A DNA stretch of 64,000 bases from Crocinitomicaceae bacterium (GTDB lineage Bacteria > Bacteroidota > Bacteroidia > Flavobacteriales_D > Crocinitomicaceae), in assembly GCA_016709005.1 (NCBI GenBank), contig JADJEU010000001.1, forward strand, positions 558,001 to 622,000. Reading direction: 5' to 3'. Below, in pieces: positions 1 to 9,488 of the stretch. The notes beneath the pieces were generated by a model. That model had not been told where the DNA came from and made no database searches. It saw nothing but the letters and a program-made list of their open reading frames with translations. Every line of letters begins with the position of its first letter. Position 1 is the first letter of the stretch. Both the position numbers and the translations under genes were made by a program.

Positions 1-71
1 ATTTTTCTGAGCGGGCTTTTTTGTTTATGCATTATTATTTCAGAGGAAAGTCGAACGTTAACCTCACCAGA

Positions 72-115
72 TCTCTCGTCGTTTTGTGCAATTAATCACA
101 AAACTCTGTCGAGAT
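72..115. repeat. Imperfect inverted repeat downstream of rocD
   Basis: TTTTGTG (82-88) pairs with CACAAAA (97-103) across an 8-base loop, and the flanking TCTCG/CGAGA (74-78, 110-114) extends the hairpin after an internal loop. It lies in the intergenic DNA after the rocD stop. The 'gtcgagatgac' piece recurs near 27.45 kb, which suggests a dispersed palindromic repeat. There is no long T-run, so it is not a convincing terminator. Confidence 0.4.
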
Positions 116-148
116 GACTCCTTCGGTTGATGCGTTCTTTTTGGTGTT

Positions 149-1392
149 CTATTTTTTTTCGAATTCAGTAATTGTTTTGCGAATGATAGTGACACAGGCC
201 ATCAATTGTTCTTTAGTCATAACTAATGGCGATGCAAAACGAATGATGTTGCCATGAGTTGGTTTTGCAAGTAAACCGTTGTCGCGTAGTTTCATGCAAA
301 TGTCCCAGGCAGTTGAGCTGTCTTCGGTGTCGTTAACTACGACAGCGTTCAGCAAACCTTTTCCTCTTACCAAACTTACCAACGGAAATTCATCAACCAG
401 TTTTTGCATTTCTGCTCTGAAAATTTTTCCAAGACGCTCAGCATTTTCTGCTAATTTTTCATCTTTCACAACTTCAAGCGACGCAATGGCAACCTTTGCG
501 GCAATTGGATTTCCACCAAAAGTAGAACCATGCTGCCCCGGTTTAATCACGTTCATAATTTCATCGTTTGCAAGAACTGCAGAAACAGGATACGTTCCGC
601 CAGACAATGCTTTACCTAAAATCAAAATATCTGGTTTTACATTTTCATGATCAACTGCAAGTAATTTTCCAGTGCGCGCAATTCCCGTTTGAATTTCATC
701 ATCAATAAAAAGTACACCGTATTTTTCACAAAGTTTTTTGCAGCAGTCAAATAACCTTCGGCCGGAACGTATACTCCAGCTTCACCTTGAATAGGTTCTA
801 CTAAAAATCCGGCAACATTTTTTTGCGACAATGCATTTTCCAATGCAGCTAAATCATTGTAATCAACACTTACAAATCCTGGAGCAAAAGGTCCAAAATT
901 TTTCTTTGATCCTTCGTCGCTTGAAAAAGAAACGATAGTTGTTGTTCGCCCGTGAAAGTTTCCTTCACACACCACAATGGTCGCTTGATTTTCAGCAATT
1001 CCTTTTTTCTCATAAGCCCATTTGCGGCAAATTTTGATTGCTGTTTCAACACCTTCAGCACCAGTATTCATTGGAAGTACTTTGTCAAATCCAAAATACT
1101 TGCACAAATATTCTTCATACACCCCCAACGAATCATTAAAAAATGCGCGCGAAGTCAATGTCAATTTTTTTGCCTGATCAATCATTGCATCCACAATTTT
1201 TGGATGACAATGGCCTTGATTAACGGCTGAATAAGCAGAAAGAAAATCATAATAACGTTTGCCTTCAACATCCCACACATAAACACCTTCACCGCGCTCC
1301 AATACAACCGGTAGCGGATGATAATTGTGTGCACCGTATTTATTTTCCAACTCCATCAAAGCCGCTGATGATAATTTTTCCATTGTTTCCAT
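149..1392 (-). CDS. rocD: Ornithine aminotransferase (single-base frameshift)
   Basis: PLP-dependent class-III aminotransferase converting ornithine and 2-oxoglutarate to glutamate semialdehyde and glutamate. Seen: an N-terminal half (637-1392) with NTGAEGVETAIK, EGNFHGRT and VEPIQGEAG motifs, and a C-terminal half containing the PLP-lysine motif ILGKALSGG and STFGGNP. The two halves are in different frames. Adding one A to the A6 run (T734-739 on the plus strand) restores AAKKLCEKYGVLFIDDE, including the cofactor Asp, and then reads into the second half without a stop. Restored length is about 414 residues, normal for the family. It stands alone; proC, the next enzyme towards proline, lies 40 kb away. 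The break is probably a homopolymer sequencing error; a true pseudogene is possible. Confidence 0.88.
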
Positions 1393-1720
1393 TTTGTTTT
1401 CTACTTATATTTTCAGCTCATCGCGGAGAGCATAACATCCTTTCCTCATTCGTGGAGAGAAATCATCCGTGTGTGTTTTTCTGCCACAAAACTATTTCAT
1501 TTTCTTCAGGCAGCATGCATACACAAGTGTATTGAGGTGTTAAAATTATAAAGAAAATAACAAATCGGTCGAGATTTTTAACAATGGATAAATACTAAAA
1601 TAGAATCAATGTTAGTTAACGTATGCTGAATCAAGCCTTAGTCATTGCACATGGGCGACTTTAGCAAAGTGATGACTGTTAGATTCAAAACAATGAAAAT
1701 TACTTTTTTAGACGACGATC
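1393..1720. other. Intergenic region between rocD and the MBL-fold gene
   Basis: 328 bases with no convincing gene on either strand. Because rocD reads leftwards, this is its upstream region. A minus-strand TAGTTTTG (plus 1487-1494) fits the Bacteroidota -7 consensus TAnnTTTG and would give a leader of nearly 90 nt, but no -33 TTTG was found at the right distance. No other structure was recognised. Confidence 0.4.
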
Positions 1721-2796
1721 TCAAATTTCATTCATCGCTCCAATTTTTGGCGCTATTGTTTTGAGCTTATTTATCGCAGCTGCTGCATAAAATTTTTCCA
1801 CTGGTTCTTGCCAGGGATGTGTTGCTAAGGCAAATCCCATGCAGTGCACCGGCATCGCGTTTTTTACCTTTGCATCAATTGCAGCCTGAACAGATTCTTC
1901 CGGCGTGAGATGAATGTCTTTCCAATTTGGATTGTATTGACCACATTCCATAAATCCAACATCAAACGGACCGTACTTCTCTCCTATTTCTTTGAAGTGA
2001 GGACCGTATCCGCCGTCACCACTCCAATAGATTTTTGTTGAAGCCGTTTCAACTATCCAACCTCCCCACAAACATTTGAATCTGTCTGAAAATCCACGAC
2101 CGGAAAAATGTCGACTCTCTGTAAAAATAAGTTTAACGCTGTCTATTTGAATCTCGTCTTGCCAATCCATTTCAGTAATTTTTGAATTGTCAACGCCCCA
2201 CCGTCGCAAATGTTTTGCAACTCCATATGCCGTGTAAAAATGTTTGGTCTTATGTTTTAGCTTTTGAATGCTGTGATAATCTAAATGATAATAATGATCG
2301 TGAGACATACACAGGATATCAATTTCAGGCAGATCATCAATCAGTTCAAGTGTTCCTTTGGTAAATCGTTCTGTTTTGAAAGGTGCGATCGGGGACGCAT
2401 TGTCTCCCATCATGGGGTCGATAAAGATTGTCTTACCCTCAATTCGCATTAAAATAACCGAGTGGCCATACCAGATGAATTGTGGCTCAGGATTATTCAA
2501 AAATGCAGATTTGTTGAAAGGAGTCATCACAATTTCCTCCTGCGGCCGACTCATTTTTTTTGTTCTTCTTCTTTCTGCTATCAGTTTTGGAACTATACTA
2601 AGATTCATATCCATGACAACCGGTATGCGGTTTTCAAATATTTTTCCATTCCAATGTTTAGATGATTTAAAGCGTTCATCATCTATTGCGCTATGCTTGC
2701 CTCCAAACTGAGGATGTGTTTTAGTATAAATTACTACTGCTGTAACAAATACAGTGCAACTAGAGCAATACTGGAAAGAATATAAATTACGATCAT
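1721..2796 (-). CDS. MBL-fold metallo-hydrolase, membrane-anchored; altered metal motif and N-terminal frameshift
   Basis: Metallo-beta-lactamase-fold protein of the UlaG/NAPE-PLD-like group (COG2220). Seen: FIWYGHSVILMRIEGKTIFIDPM, a metal-motif segment SHDHYYHLD, FTESRHFSGRG, YWSGDGGYG and PVHCMGFALATHPW. In this family the metal motif is HxHxDH (SHDHYDHLD); here the metal-2 Asp is Tyr (codon TAT instead of GAT). The open frame from a TTG at 2815 gives an unlikely hydrophilic start. In the neighbouring frame an ATG at 2796 opens MIVIYILSSIALVALYLLQQ, a classic anchor helix that hits a stop at 2734-2736, just before the conserved HPQFGG segment. The native start is therefore probably 2796 with an indel between about 2737 and 2760. 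Substrate unknown; possibly an N-acyl-phosphatidylethanolamine-like lipid. Confidence 0.75.
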
Positions 2797-2935
2797 CAAA
2801 ATTTTGTTTAGGCAAAGCAGAGCCGATTTTAAGTTAGACGTATCACTTCAGAAAATATGCTAGAACGAATCTTTATTTATTAATCGCTCAAATTAAAGCA
2901 TTATCCCCTTAAAGAAATAAGAAGAACAATAACTC

Positions 2936-2943
2936 TATCTTTG
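2936..2943 (+). promoter_or_regulatory. Bacteroidota -7 promoter element before yigZ
   Basis: TATCTTTG matches TAnnTTTG and ends six bases before the ATG at 2950, so the transcript would have almost no leader. No clear -33 TTTG is present. Its position argues for the ATG at 2950 rather than the in-frame TTG at 2941, which lies inside the element. Confidence 0.5.
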
Positions 2944-2949
2944 CATGAC

Positions 2950-3570
2950 ATGAACGCCGCTTCATCATACCGCATTGTTAAAAGCATCACAGAAGGTTTA
3001 TACCGTGAGAAAGGTTCCAAGTTTTTGGCATTTGTCATTCCGTGTGATAACGCTGCAGATGCAAAAAAACACATTGATGATTTCTGGAAAAAACATCCGG
3101 GAGCCGTTCATGTTTGCTATGCCTGGCGATTTGGTAAAAGTAAATTTGAGGATCGCATTTCAGATGATGGCGAACCATCCGGCTCTGCCGGAAAACCTAT
3201 TTTTGGTCAAATCATTTCGTTCGATCTCACCAATATATTAATAGCAGTTGTGAGATATTACGGCGGAACAAACCTAGGTGTTGGCGGACTCATGCAGGCA
3301 TACAAAGCAGCGAGCAAAGACGCTTTAGATAAAGCCATCATTGAAGAAAAAGAACTCTGCGATTATTATAAAATCACTTTCAATTTTGATCTAACCGGTG
3401 ATGTCATGAATCTGCTTCAAAGAAGAAATGCAGAAATAATCTCACAAGAATTTTCAGAAACGGGTTCTACCTTAAATTTTGCGGTATCTCAAAAATTGAG
3501 TGCACTTTTACCAAAAGATTTTGAACCGCTTCACCAATTACATTTAGAAAAAACAGGAACCGATCAATGA
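2950..3570 (+). CDS. yigZ: YigZ/IMPACT-family protein
   Basis: 206-residue member of the YigZ/UPF0029 (IMPACT N-terminal) family; the biochemical role in bacteria is not settled, with translation-related or peptidase-linked roles proposed. Seen: the family core KGSKFLAF, HVCYAWRFG, DDGEPSGSAGKPI and AVVRYYGGTNLGVGGLMQAY, followed by a variable C-terminal ferredoxin-like domain. The ATG at 2950 is preferred over TTG 2941 because the latter overlaps the -7 promoter box. The stop overlaps the ATG of the M42 peptidase gene by 4 bases (ATGA), so the two are translationally coupled. Confidence 0.92.
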   Translation: MNAASSYRIVKSITEGLYREKGSKFLAFVIPCDNAADAKKHIDDFWKKHPGAVHVCYAWRFGKSKFEDRISDDGEPSGSAGKPIFGQIISFDLTNILIAVVRYYGGTNLGVGGLMQAYKAASKDALDKAIIEEKELCDYYKITFNFDLTGDVMNLLQRRNAEIISQEFSETGSTLNFAVSQKLSALLPKDFEPLHQLHLEKTGTDQ

Positions 3571-4490
3571 AATTATTAAAAGAACTAACTGCTATCAGGG
3601 CCACCAGTGGTGATGAATCACCTATGACTGAATTCTTGCTTAGCTACATTAAAAAGAATAAAAAATCATGGAAAGTTCAACCCCAAATTTTTTCCGGTGA
3701 TGGCTTTCAGGATGCCCTGGTTTTGGTTTTTGGAAAACCGAAAACTGCAATTTATGCGCATATTGACTCCATTGGATACACTGTTGGTTATGAAAATAAT
3801 CTGATTCGAATTGGAGGCCCACGCATTATTGATGGCTGCGAATTAGTTGGTCGCGATCATAAAGGACCAATAGAAACCGAGCTTCTGGTGATTGAACATG
3901 AAGACGGAGAAAAAAATCTGCAATGTGTTTACAATCGCAAAATTGACAGAGGCACTCCACTTACTTTCAAACCACATTTCAGGGAGACAAAAACGTACAT
4001 ACAATCACCTTATTTAGACAATCGATTAGGTGTTTGGGTAGCACTGGAAGTTGCAAAAAATCTGGAAAATGGCGCAATTGTTTTTTCAACTTACGAAGAA
4101 CATCATGGAGGATCAGCTGGATTTTTAGCGCGATTTCTTTATGAAAAATATAAAATTATACAAGCCCTGGTTTGTGACATTACCTGGGTTACAGATGGCG
4201 TGACTCACGGAAAGGGCGTTGCCATTTCTATGCGAGATTATGGAATTCCAAGACGATCGTATGTAAATCGTATCATTGAGATTGCAAAAAAATCAAAGAT
4301 CAATTATCAACGGGAAGTAGAAAGTGCCGGCGGTAGTGACGGAACAATTCTACAAGCTAGTGAATTACCAATCGATTGGTGCTTTGTTGGTGCTGCAGAA
4401 AATCACGTGCATAGTCCGGATGAAAAAGTTTTTAAGAAAGATATTGCATCCATGGTGGCTTTATATGAAGTTTTGATGAAGAAGCTTTAA
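3567..4490 (+). CDS. M42/M28-type zinc aminopeptidase
   Basis: 307-residue cytoplasmic metallopeptidase of the M42-like clan MH. Metal and catalytic residues expected for the clan are visible in order: AHIDSIG (His and Asp), SPYLDNRLGV (bridging Asp), TYEEHHGG (catalytic Glu and ligand Glu), VCDITW (Asp) and ENHVHSPDE (final His). It would remove N-terminal residues from peptides. It overlaps yigZ by four bases and probably shares its promoter. The sequence looks intact and has no signal peptide. Confidence 0.9.
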   Translation: MKLLKELTAIRATSGDESPMTEFLLSYIKKNKKSWKVQPQIFSGDGFQDALVLVFGKPKTAIYAHIDSIGYTVGYENNLIRIGGPRIIDGCELVGRDHKGPIETELLVIEHEDGEKNLQCVYNRKIDRGTPLTFKPHFRETKTYIQSPYLDNRLGVWVALEVAKNLENGAIVFSTYEEHHGGSAGFLARFLYEKYKIIQALVCDITWVTDGVTHGKGVAISMRDYGIPRRSYVNRIIEIAKKSKINYQREVESAGGSDGTILQASELPIDWCFVGAAENHVHSPDEKVFKKDIASMVALYEVLMKKL

Positions 4491-4493
4491 GCT

Positions 4494-4542
4494 TGATAAA
4501 CCAGTCTCAAGTAAACCTGCATTTATCAGTAACAATTTTTTT
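4494..4542 (+). terminator. Candidate intrinsic terminator after the M42 peptidase
   Basis: TGATAAA (4494-4500) can pair with TTTATCA (4522-4528) over a long loop, followed by T7 at 4536-4542. The stem is short and A/T-rich, so this is a weak call. Confidence 0.4.
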
Positions 4543-4710
4543 AGCACAATCGAAAGTGAGAGTTATATTGGAATAGCCGAATGAAAAGCGGTGTTAGTCC
4601 TCGAATTTATAAAATTAAATTATCTCAAAAATTAGATGATCTGTTAACAAAATTGGTTCTCTCATTTATTTGCCGCAACTTAGCAGAATCAAATTTAATT
4701 GTTCTACGAA

Positions 4711-5741
4711 TTGGAAGTTTCAAAAGAATATAAACTGGGCTTGTTGGTTGTCATTGGAGCCATTCTGGTTTTCATTTCACTGAACCTTTTAAAGTCAGGA
4801 CTGAGCATCGGATCGAGCAATGAGTACTATGCCGTTTTTGACGACGCGACTGGTTTGAAAGCAGGTAACGATGTTCAACTGAATGGAGTAAAAATCGGAC
4901 GGGTTCTTGAAATACAACTACACCCAAAAAATCCCGCCTATATTCTTGCAAAATTCAATCTGGAAAATACAGATATTGAAGTACCTGCAAGTTCTGAAGC
5001 CTGGCTTATCAGCACAGATATAGTTGGTACAAAATGTATTGATCTCAGATTGGATTTAAGTGATACAGCATCATCTGAAATGCTGGCCGATGGTGACACA
5101 TTGAACTCAAAAAAAGAATTGACGCTTGAACAAGAGTTCATGGCACAAATTAATCCGCTCAAAGACAAAACTGAAAAATTAATTACACGTGTTGAAGACA
5201 TCATTGTAGAGATCAATGAACTTTGGGACAGCAGTGCGTCGTACACCTTTGAAGAAAGCATGTATGCGCGCGCGCAGCCATTGAAACCTACAAACAACTG
5301 GTGAGCAATCTGACCAACATGATTAACAGAGAGTCACAAATGGCAACCATCATTGGTGGCAATATTAAAATCATCAAGGATAGCGTAATGATTAAGATGG
5401 ATGGACTCAATGACGTTGCAGCTAACATCACTGCTATAAAAGGTGACTTTACATCTTCAGGTCTAATAACCGAAATGGCTAGCTTGAATATTTCAATGAC
5501 CGACCTCAATACACTCGTCATTAAAATTGAACAGGGAGAAGGCACCTTAGGTGCTCTAACCCAATCAACCGAATTTAAAGATGCCGTGAAAGTAACTCAA
5601 ACTTCCATTGATGAGCTTCTGGAAGATATTGAGGCTGATCCAATGAAATATATTGGCTTCTCAATTTTTGGTAAAAAAGTACAAGGTCTTAAGCTTACGC
5701 AAGAGGAAGAAAAAATTCTGAATGATTGGTTGGCTCGCTAG
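4711..5741 (+). CDS. MlaD/MCE-family lipid-transport protein (frameshift at a GC dinucleotide run)
   Basis: MCE-domain substrate-binding component of an Mla-like ABC system that moves phospholipids between membranes. Seen: an N-terminal membrane helix (VSKEYKLGLLVVIGAILVFISL), then the MCE core YYAVFDDATGLKAGNDVQLNGVKIGRV, then a helical C-terminal part ending IGFSIFGKK. The first frame stops after residues reading ARAQPLKPTNNW. Removing one GC unit from the run at 5266-5275 gives ARAAIETYKQLVSNLTNM and joins the second half (to 5741) in frame, restoring about 343 residues. Start: TTG at 4711 (VSKEYKLG is the usual N-terminus); TTG 4699 is the alternative, and no ATG is in frame. No permease or ATPase gene is adjacent. 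Confidence 0.8.
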
Positions 5742-5869
5742 TAATTCGTTTATCTTAAAATATTTTTTGAGTGAATCCCTATAAAACAGATCCACGAAGA
5801 GGGTTTTGATTTTAGGAAGTAACCGCATCAGAGTAAATTTAAACAATCCGACTCATCTGCATTCCTTAG

Positions 5870-7027
5870 CTAGCCCAAAGCCTGCTCAATATCTGCCCAA
5901 ATATCATCTAAATGTTCCAGGCCAACTGAAATGCGGATCAAGCCAGGAGTAATTCCAACTTTCAACCGATCTTCCTCCGTCAGTTTTGAATGTGTTGTAG
6001 ATGCAGGATGAATAGCAATCGAGCGCGTGTCACCAAGGTTTGCAGTTAGACTTAACATCTTTAAACTGTCTAAGAATTTTTTACCTGCTTTCAAACCTCC
6101 TTTAATTTCAAAACTCACTAATCCACCTCCACCCATCATTTGTGCTTTTGCAATTTTGAAATGTGGATGACTTTCTAAAAAAGGATATTTTACAATTTCT
6201 GCTTTTGGATTTTTTTCCAATCGCTTTGCAATTTCAAGTGCATTTGAATTGTGTTTTTCAATTCGTAAAGAAAGTGTCTCCAATGATTTTGAAAAATTCC
6301 ACGCGTTGAAAGGTGATAATGCCGGACCGCTGTGTCTTGCAAAGGCTTGAATTTTTGCAATGTGTTCGTTGGATCCTAAGATGATTCCCCCCATGCCTCT
6401 GCCCTGCCCGTCAATGTATTTTGTAGCGGAATGAATTGAAAGATGCGCACCAAAATCCAAGGGACGCTGATTGATTGGAGTTGCAAAACAATTATCGACA
6501 ACCAAAATTGTATTTGTTTTTTTGGCAAGATCTCCAGCCGCTTTTAAATCAATGATATCTAATCCCGGATTGGTTGGAGTTTCTAAATAAATCATTTTGG
6601 TATTGGGTGTAATTGCCTTTTCCCAACTTGCAACATCGTCAAACGGAACGTAGGTGGTGGTAATTCCCCACTTTGGAAAAATCTCCGTAAACAAGCGGTG
6701 CGTTGACCCAAAAACAGATCGCGATGAAACAATATGATCTCCCTGTTGTAAAAAAGTTGCAAAGGTTGTGAAGATTGCAGCCATACCTGAAGCAGTAGCC
6801 CAGCCGTTTTCGGCGTGCTCCAGATCAGCCATCTTACGCACAAATTCATCCACATTTGGATTCGAATAACGACTGTAGATATAACCTTCTTCCTCTTCAT
6901 TAAAGAGTGCAGCCATCTGATCTGAGTCATTAAAAACAAAACTCGATGTAAAATACAAAGGCACTGAATGCTCTTGAAAATCGGTGCGTTTAGCTTGTGT
7001 ACGAACTAATTTGGTTTCTTTTTTCAT
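5870..7027 (-). CDS. metZ: O-succinyl/O-acetylhomoserine sulfhydrylase (trans-sulfuration family)
   Basis: 385-residue PLP enzyme of the Cys/Met-metabolism family. Seen: YSRYSNPNVDEF, ATASGMAAIF, VVDNCFATPINQRP, the Schiff-base lysine in HSATKYIDGQGR, and the C-terminal STTHSKL and GLIRISVGLEHLDD motifs. Located in a cluster with metX, hom and sulfur-uptake genes, it most likely adds sulfide directly to activated homoserine to make homocysteine. MetX in the cluster suggests O-acetylhomoserine as substrate, although the sequence resembles proteins usually labelled MetZ. A cystathionine gamma-synthase role cannot be excluded from sequence alone. Confidence 0.88.
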   Translation of the reverse strand: MKKETKLVRTQAKRTDFQEHSVPLYFTSSFVFNDSDQMAALFNEEEEGYIYSRYSNPNVDEFVRKMADLEHAENGWATASGMAAIFTTFATFLQQGDHIVSSRSVFGSTHRLFTEIFPKWGITTTYVPFDDVASWEKAITPNTKMIYLETPTNPGLDIIDLKAAGDLAKKTNTILVVDNCFATPINQRPLDFGAHLSIHSATKYIDGQGRGMGGIILGSNEHIAKIQAFARHSGPALSPFNAWNFSKSLETLSLRIEKHNSNALEIAKRLEKNPKAEIVKYPFLESHPHFKIAKAQMMGGGGLVSFEIKGGLKAGKKFLDSLKMLSLTANLGDTRSIAIHPASTTHSKLTEEDRLKVGITPGLIRISVGLEHLDDIWADIEQALG

Positions 7028-7070
7028 ATTCCTTTTTTGAGCACGAAGGAATAGCTACGTGGACAATTTT

Positions 7071-7113
7071 TCTTTGTGTCCTTTGTGCCTTCTTTGTGAC
7101 CTTTGTGGTTAAA
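7071..7113. repeat. Dispersed intergenic repeat, copy 1
   Basis: Runs of 'ctttgtgtcctttgtgcc' and 'ctttgtgacctttgtgg' type precede the metZ start. A related copy lies at 8137-8176. Repeats of this style occur between genes in many Bacteroidota. Confidence 0.55.
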
Positions 7114-7124
7114 CTATTAAACAA

Positions 7125-7535
7125 TTAAGGTAGTTTACTTTTGACTGAAAGATAAACATAAGTTCCACCTAGCGCACCGAACAAAACTAAAATTGCTGGT
7201 AAAACATTCAGACCTATCAATGCATAGATTGGTCCAGGACATGCACCTGTGATTGCCCAACCTAGTCCAAATAAAATTCCACCAATGATGTTTGCTTTTA
7301 ATCGCAGTTCTTTTTTACTCAGTGGAATTTTTTTCGAATCTTCAACAGATTTATTTCTGAGTTTGACGAGTTGTACACCAATCAGAGCAACACCGATAGC
7401 GCTGAACAAAACACCATACATGTGGAAAGATTGAAAGAGAAACATCTCCTGAATTCGGAACCATGAAATTGCTTCCACCTTAATCAGAATAATCGCAAAA
7501 ATGATTCCGTAAATAATATATCTCACGTATTTCAT
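7125..7535 (-). CDS. YeeE/YedE-family sulfur transporter, half protein B
   Basis: 136-residue membrane protein with about four hydrophobic segments and the family motif GGILFGLGWAITGACPGP, whose cysteine is thought to help conduct thiosulfate in TsuA/YeeE-type transporters. It starts inside the stop of the upstream half (4-base overlap, 7532-7535), so both halves are co-translated and probably assemble into one channel. Placement between hom and metZ links uptake of reduced sulfur to homocysteine synthesis; the actual substrate is inferred. Confidence 0.85.
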   Translation of the reverse strand: MKYVRYIIYGIIFAIILIKVEAISWFRIQEMFLFQSFHMYGVLFSAIGVALIGVQLVKLRNKSVEDSKKIPLSKKELRLKANIIGGILFGLGWAITGACPGPIYALIGLNVLPAILVLFGALGGTYVYLSVKSKLP

Positions 7536-8089
7536 AAACTCAAAATTTGAGGAACAATTAGATAAGTACTGATTAATCCGCCCACAAAAAAGCCAATGGT
7601 TGAAATGATGGATGATGGCGCCAGTTGCGCAATTCCCATTATTGAGTGACCAGCCGTGCAGCCGCCAGCATAACGCGCACCAAAGCCGATGACAAATCCT
7701 CCAATAACTAAAATAATAGCTTGAGGAATTGCAAATGTATAGAGTTCTTTAGGTGCGTATCCTGTCAAATCTGTCAACCCTTGTTCTGTCAAAACTGATT
7801 TTGCGCCCTCACTGATTGCTACGGAATCAACTGTTAATCCTGAAAAAAACAATACGGCACCACCAAGTACCATTCCAAATACAAACCAGATTTGCCACGT
7901 GTCTTTCAAAATAAAATTGCGCGATTCACCTGCCGGTAATGCAACCGAACAAAATTGTTCAAAGCTGCTGGATACCCCAAGTGCTTTGCGTTCCAGTAAC
8001 AAAACCGATATTGCAAAAATTCCAATTAGCGGTCCTCCAATATACCATGGCCAGGATTCGTAAATGAGTTGATTTAATAATTCGTTCAT
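7532..8089 (-). CDS. YeeE/YedE-family sulfur transporter, half protein A
   Basis: 185-residue polytopic membrane protein; the motif GFGARYAGGCTAGHSIMG near the C-terminus is the diagnostic YeeE/YedE (DUF395) cysteine motif. Five or so membrane helices are visible. It is the partner of the 136-residue half encoded immediately downstream. In many bacteria the two halves are fused in a single protein of about 350 residues; here they are split and overlapping. Context indicates import of thiosulfate or a related sulfur compound for methionine synthesis. Confidence 0.87.
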   Translation of the reverse strand: MNELLNQLIYESWPWYIGGPLIGIFAISVLLLERKALGVSSSFEQFCSVALPAGESRNFILKDTWQIWFVFGMVLGGAVLFFSGLTVDSVAISEGAKSVLTEQGLTDLTGYAPKELYTFAIPQAIILVIGGFVIGFGARYAGGCTAGHSIMGIAQLAPSSIISTIGFFVGGLISTYLIVPQILSL

Positions 8090-8136
8090 AGTTTTCTTTT
8101 TTGTGAAGGAGACAAAGTCAAAGAATGAAACACTTT

Positions 8137-8176
8137 CTCTGTGACCTCTGCGCCTTCTTTGCGCGCTCTGTGGTTA
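8137..8176. repeat. Dispersed intergenic repeat, copy 2
   Basis: Diverged relative of the 7071-7113 element ('ctctgtgacctctgcgcc', 'gcgcgctctgtggtt'), located between hom and the first YeeE half gene. Both copies lie in the same orientation. Confidence 0.5.
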
Positions 8177-8179
8177 TTT

Positions 8180-9424
8180 TTATCCGACTAATTTAGCCAT
8201 CAATTTTTCACTGCCTACAGTATTTGCCAACTTAAACTGATGTTCAGATTCAGGAAAAAACGCAATAAATAATTCCGGATTTTCGCGATAAAGCGCATGC
8301 GATAATTTTCCAAAATCAACCGTTCCAATCTTATATGCATAGTCTTTTGAACTAAATGTTTCCTCTACTTCACTGAATTCAATCAAATCCAATTTGGCAG
8401 GATCCGTTGAAGAAATAAAAATACGCGTTGAAAAATTTGGAGCGTAAGAAAGTTGTGTTGTTTCTTTTTTGCGATATTCATATCCGTAGTCGTACTGGAT
8501 CGCCGATATATCAGATAACACCGCGCTTGCAGTTGGGAAACTTCCTGCTCCTTTTCCTTTAAATACTTGTCTGTCTGAGAAAGCTGCTTCAATTGTCACT
8601 GCATTAAATTCATAATTAACATCGTAGGCAAAACTATCTTCCTTCACAAATTCGGGAGCAACATAACCGATTACGTTTTGATCTAATTTTTCAGACGCAG
8701 CAATCAATTTAATCTTCAGGCCTTTTTCTCGGGCGTATTGAATATCCTGTAATTTGATGTTACGTATTCCAATGTTCAAAATATTTTCTGGCAAGGTGAT
8801 TACGCCAAAAGCATGCGCAATTAAAATTTGCAATTTGTATTTTGCATCAAAACCATCGATGTCCAAAGTTGGTTCCGTCTCAGCAAAACCAAGGCGCTGT
8901 GCATCTTCCAAAATCTCGTTGAAACTTTTACCTTCTTTATCCAAACGGGTTAATATGTAGTTTGTTGTTCCGTTGCAAATACCGTGAACAGAGCTTAAGG
9001 TATCGTTGTTATAGTACTCTTCCAGATTACGAATTACCGGAATACTTCCGCACACCGAAGCCTCATACAAAAAGGAAACTTTGTATTGATTTTTGAGATC
9101 AATCAATTCCGTTAAGTGATGTGCTATCATTTTTTTGTTTGCAGACACCACATGTTTTCCGCTGCGAATGGCGCGTGTTACAATTTCGTATGCTGCCTCT
9201 GCATCATCAATTAACTCCACAACCAAATTGATTTCCGGATCATTCAAAATCACTTCTTTGTCAAAGTGAAAATGCTCTTGCGGAATCGCTCTTTTTTTAT
9301 CCTTGTTTTTAACGACGATCGTTTTTATGGATGCATTAAACAATCCCGAACGGTTCAAAATTTCATACAATCCAGATCCTACACATCCAAATCCAAATAA
9401 TCCAATGGTTAATTTATTTCTCAT
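8180..9424 (-). CDS. hom: Homoserine dehydrogenase
   Basis: 414-residue NAD(P)-dependent enzyme reducing aspartate semialdehyde to homoserine. Seen: Rossmann motif GLFGFGCVGSGL at residues 8-19, VSANKKM, GICNGTTNYILTRL and the catalytic-domain signature TEPTLDIDGFDAKYKL. It is monofunctional: there is no aspartokinase domain. It follows metX on the same strand after about 65 bases and supplies the substrate for MetX, so homoserine flux here is directed to methionine. Confidence 0.93.
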   Translation of the reverse strand: MRNKLTIGLFGFGCVGSGLYEILNRSGLFNASIKTIVVKNKDKKRAIPQEHFHFDKEVILNDPEINLVVELIDDAEAAYEIVTRAIRSGKHVVSANKKMIAHHLTELIDLKNQYKVSFLYEASVCGSIPVIRNLEEYYNNDTLSSVHGICNGTTNYILTRLDKEGKSFNEILEDAQRLGFAETEPTLDIDGFDAKYKLQILIAHAFGVITLPENILNIGIRNIKLQDIQYAREKGLKIKLIAASEKLDQNVIGYVAPEFVKEDSFAYDVNYEFNAVTIEAAFSDRQVFKGKGAGSFPTASAVLSDISAIQYDYGYEYRKKETTQLSYAPNFSTRIFISSTDPAKLDLIEFSEVEETFSSKDYAYKIGTVDFGKLSHALYRENPELFIAFFPESEHQFKLANTVGSEKLMAKLVG

Positions 9425-9488
9425 AATCTTTTTTTTAGGGCAGATGCCGGTTGAATACCAATAGGCCTTCTATAGCATGCCGATCTTA

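Noticed and set aside
1..148. Partial gene at the left edge
   Set aside because: Frames are interrupted on both strands; only an inverted repeat and the rocD stop region are seen.
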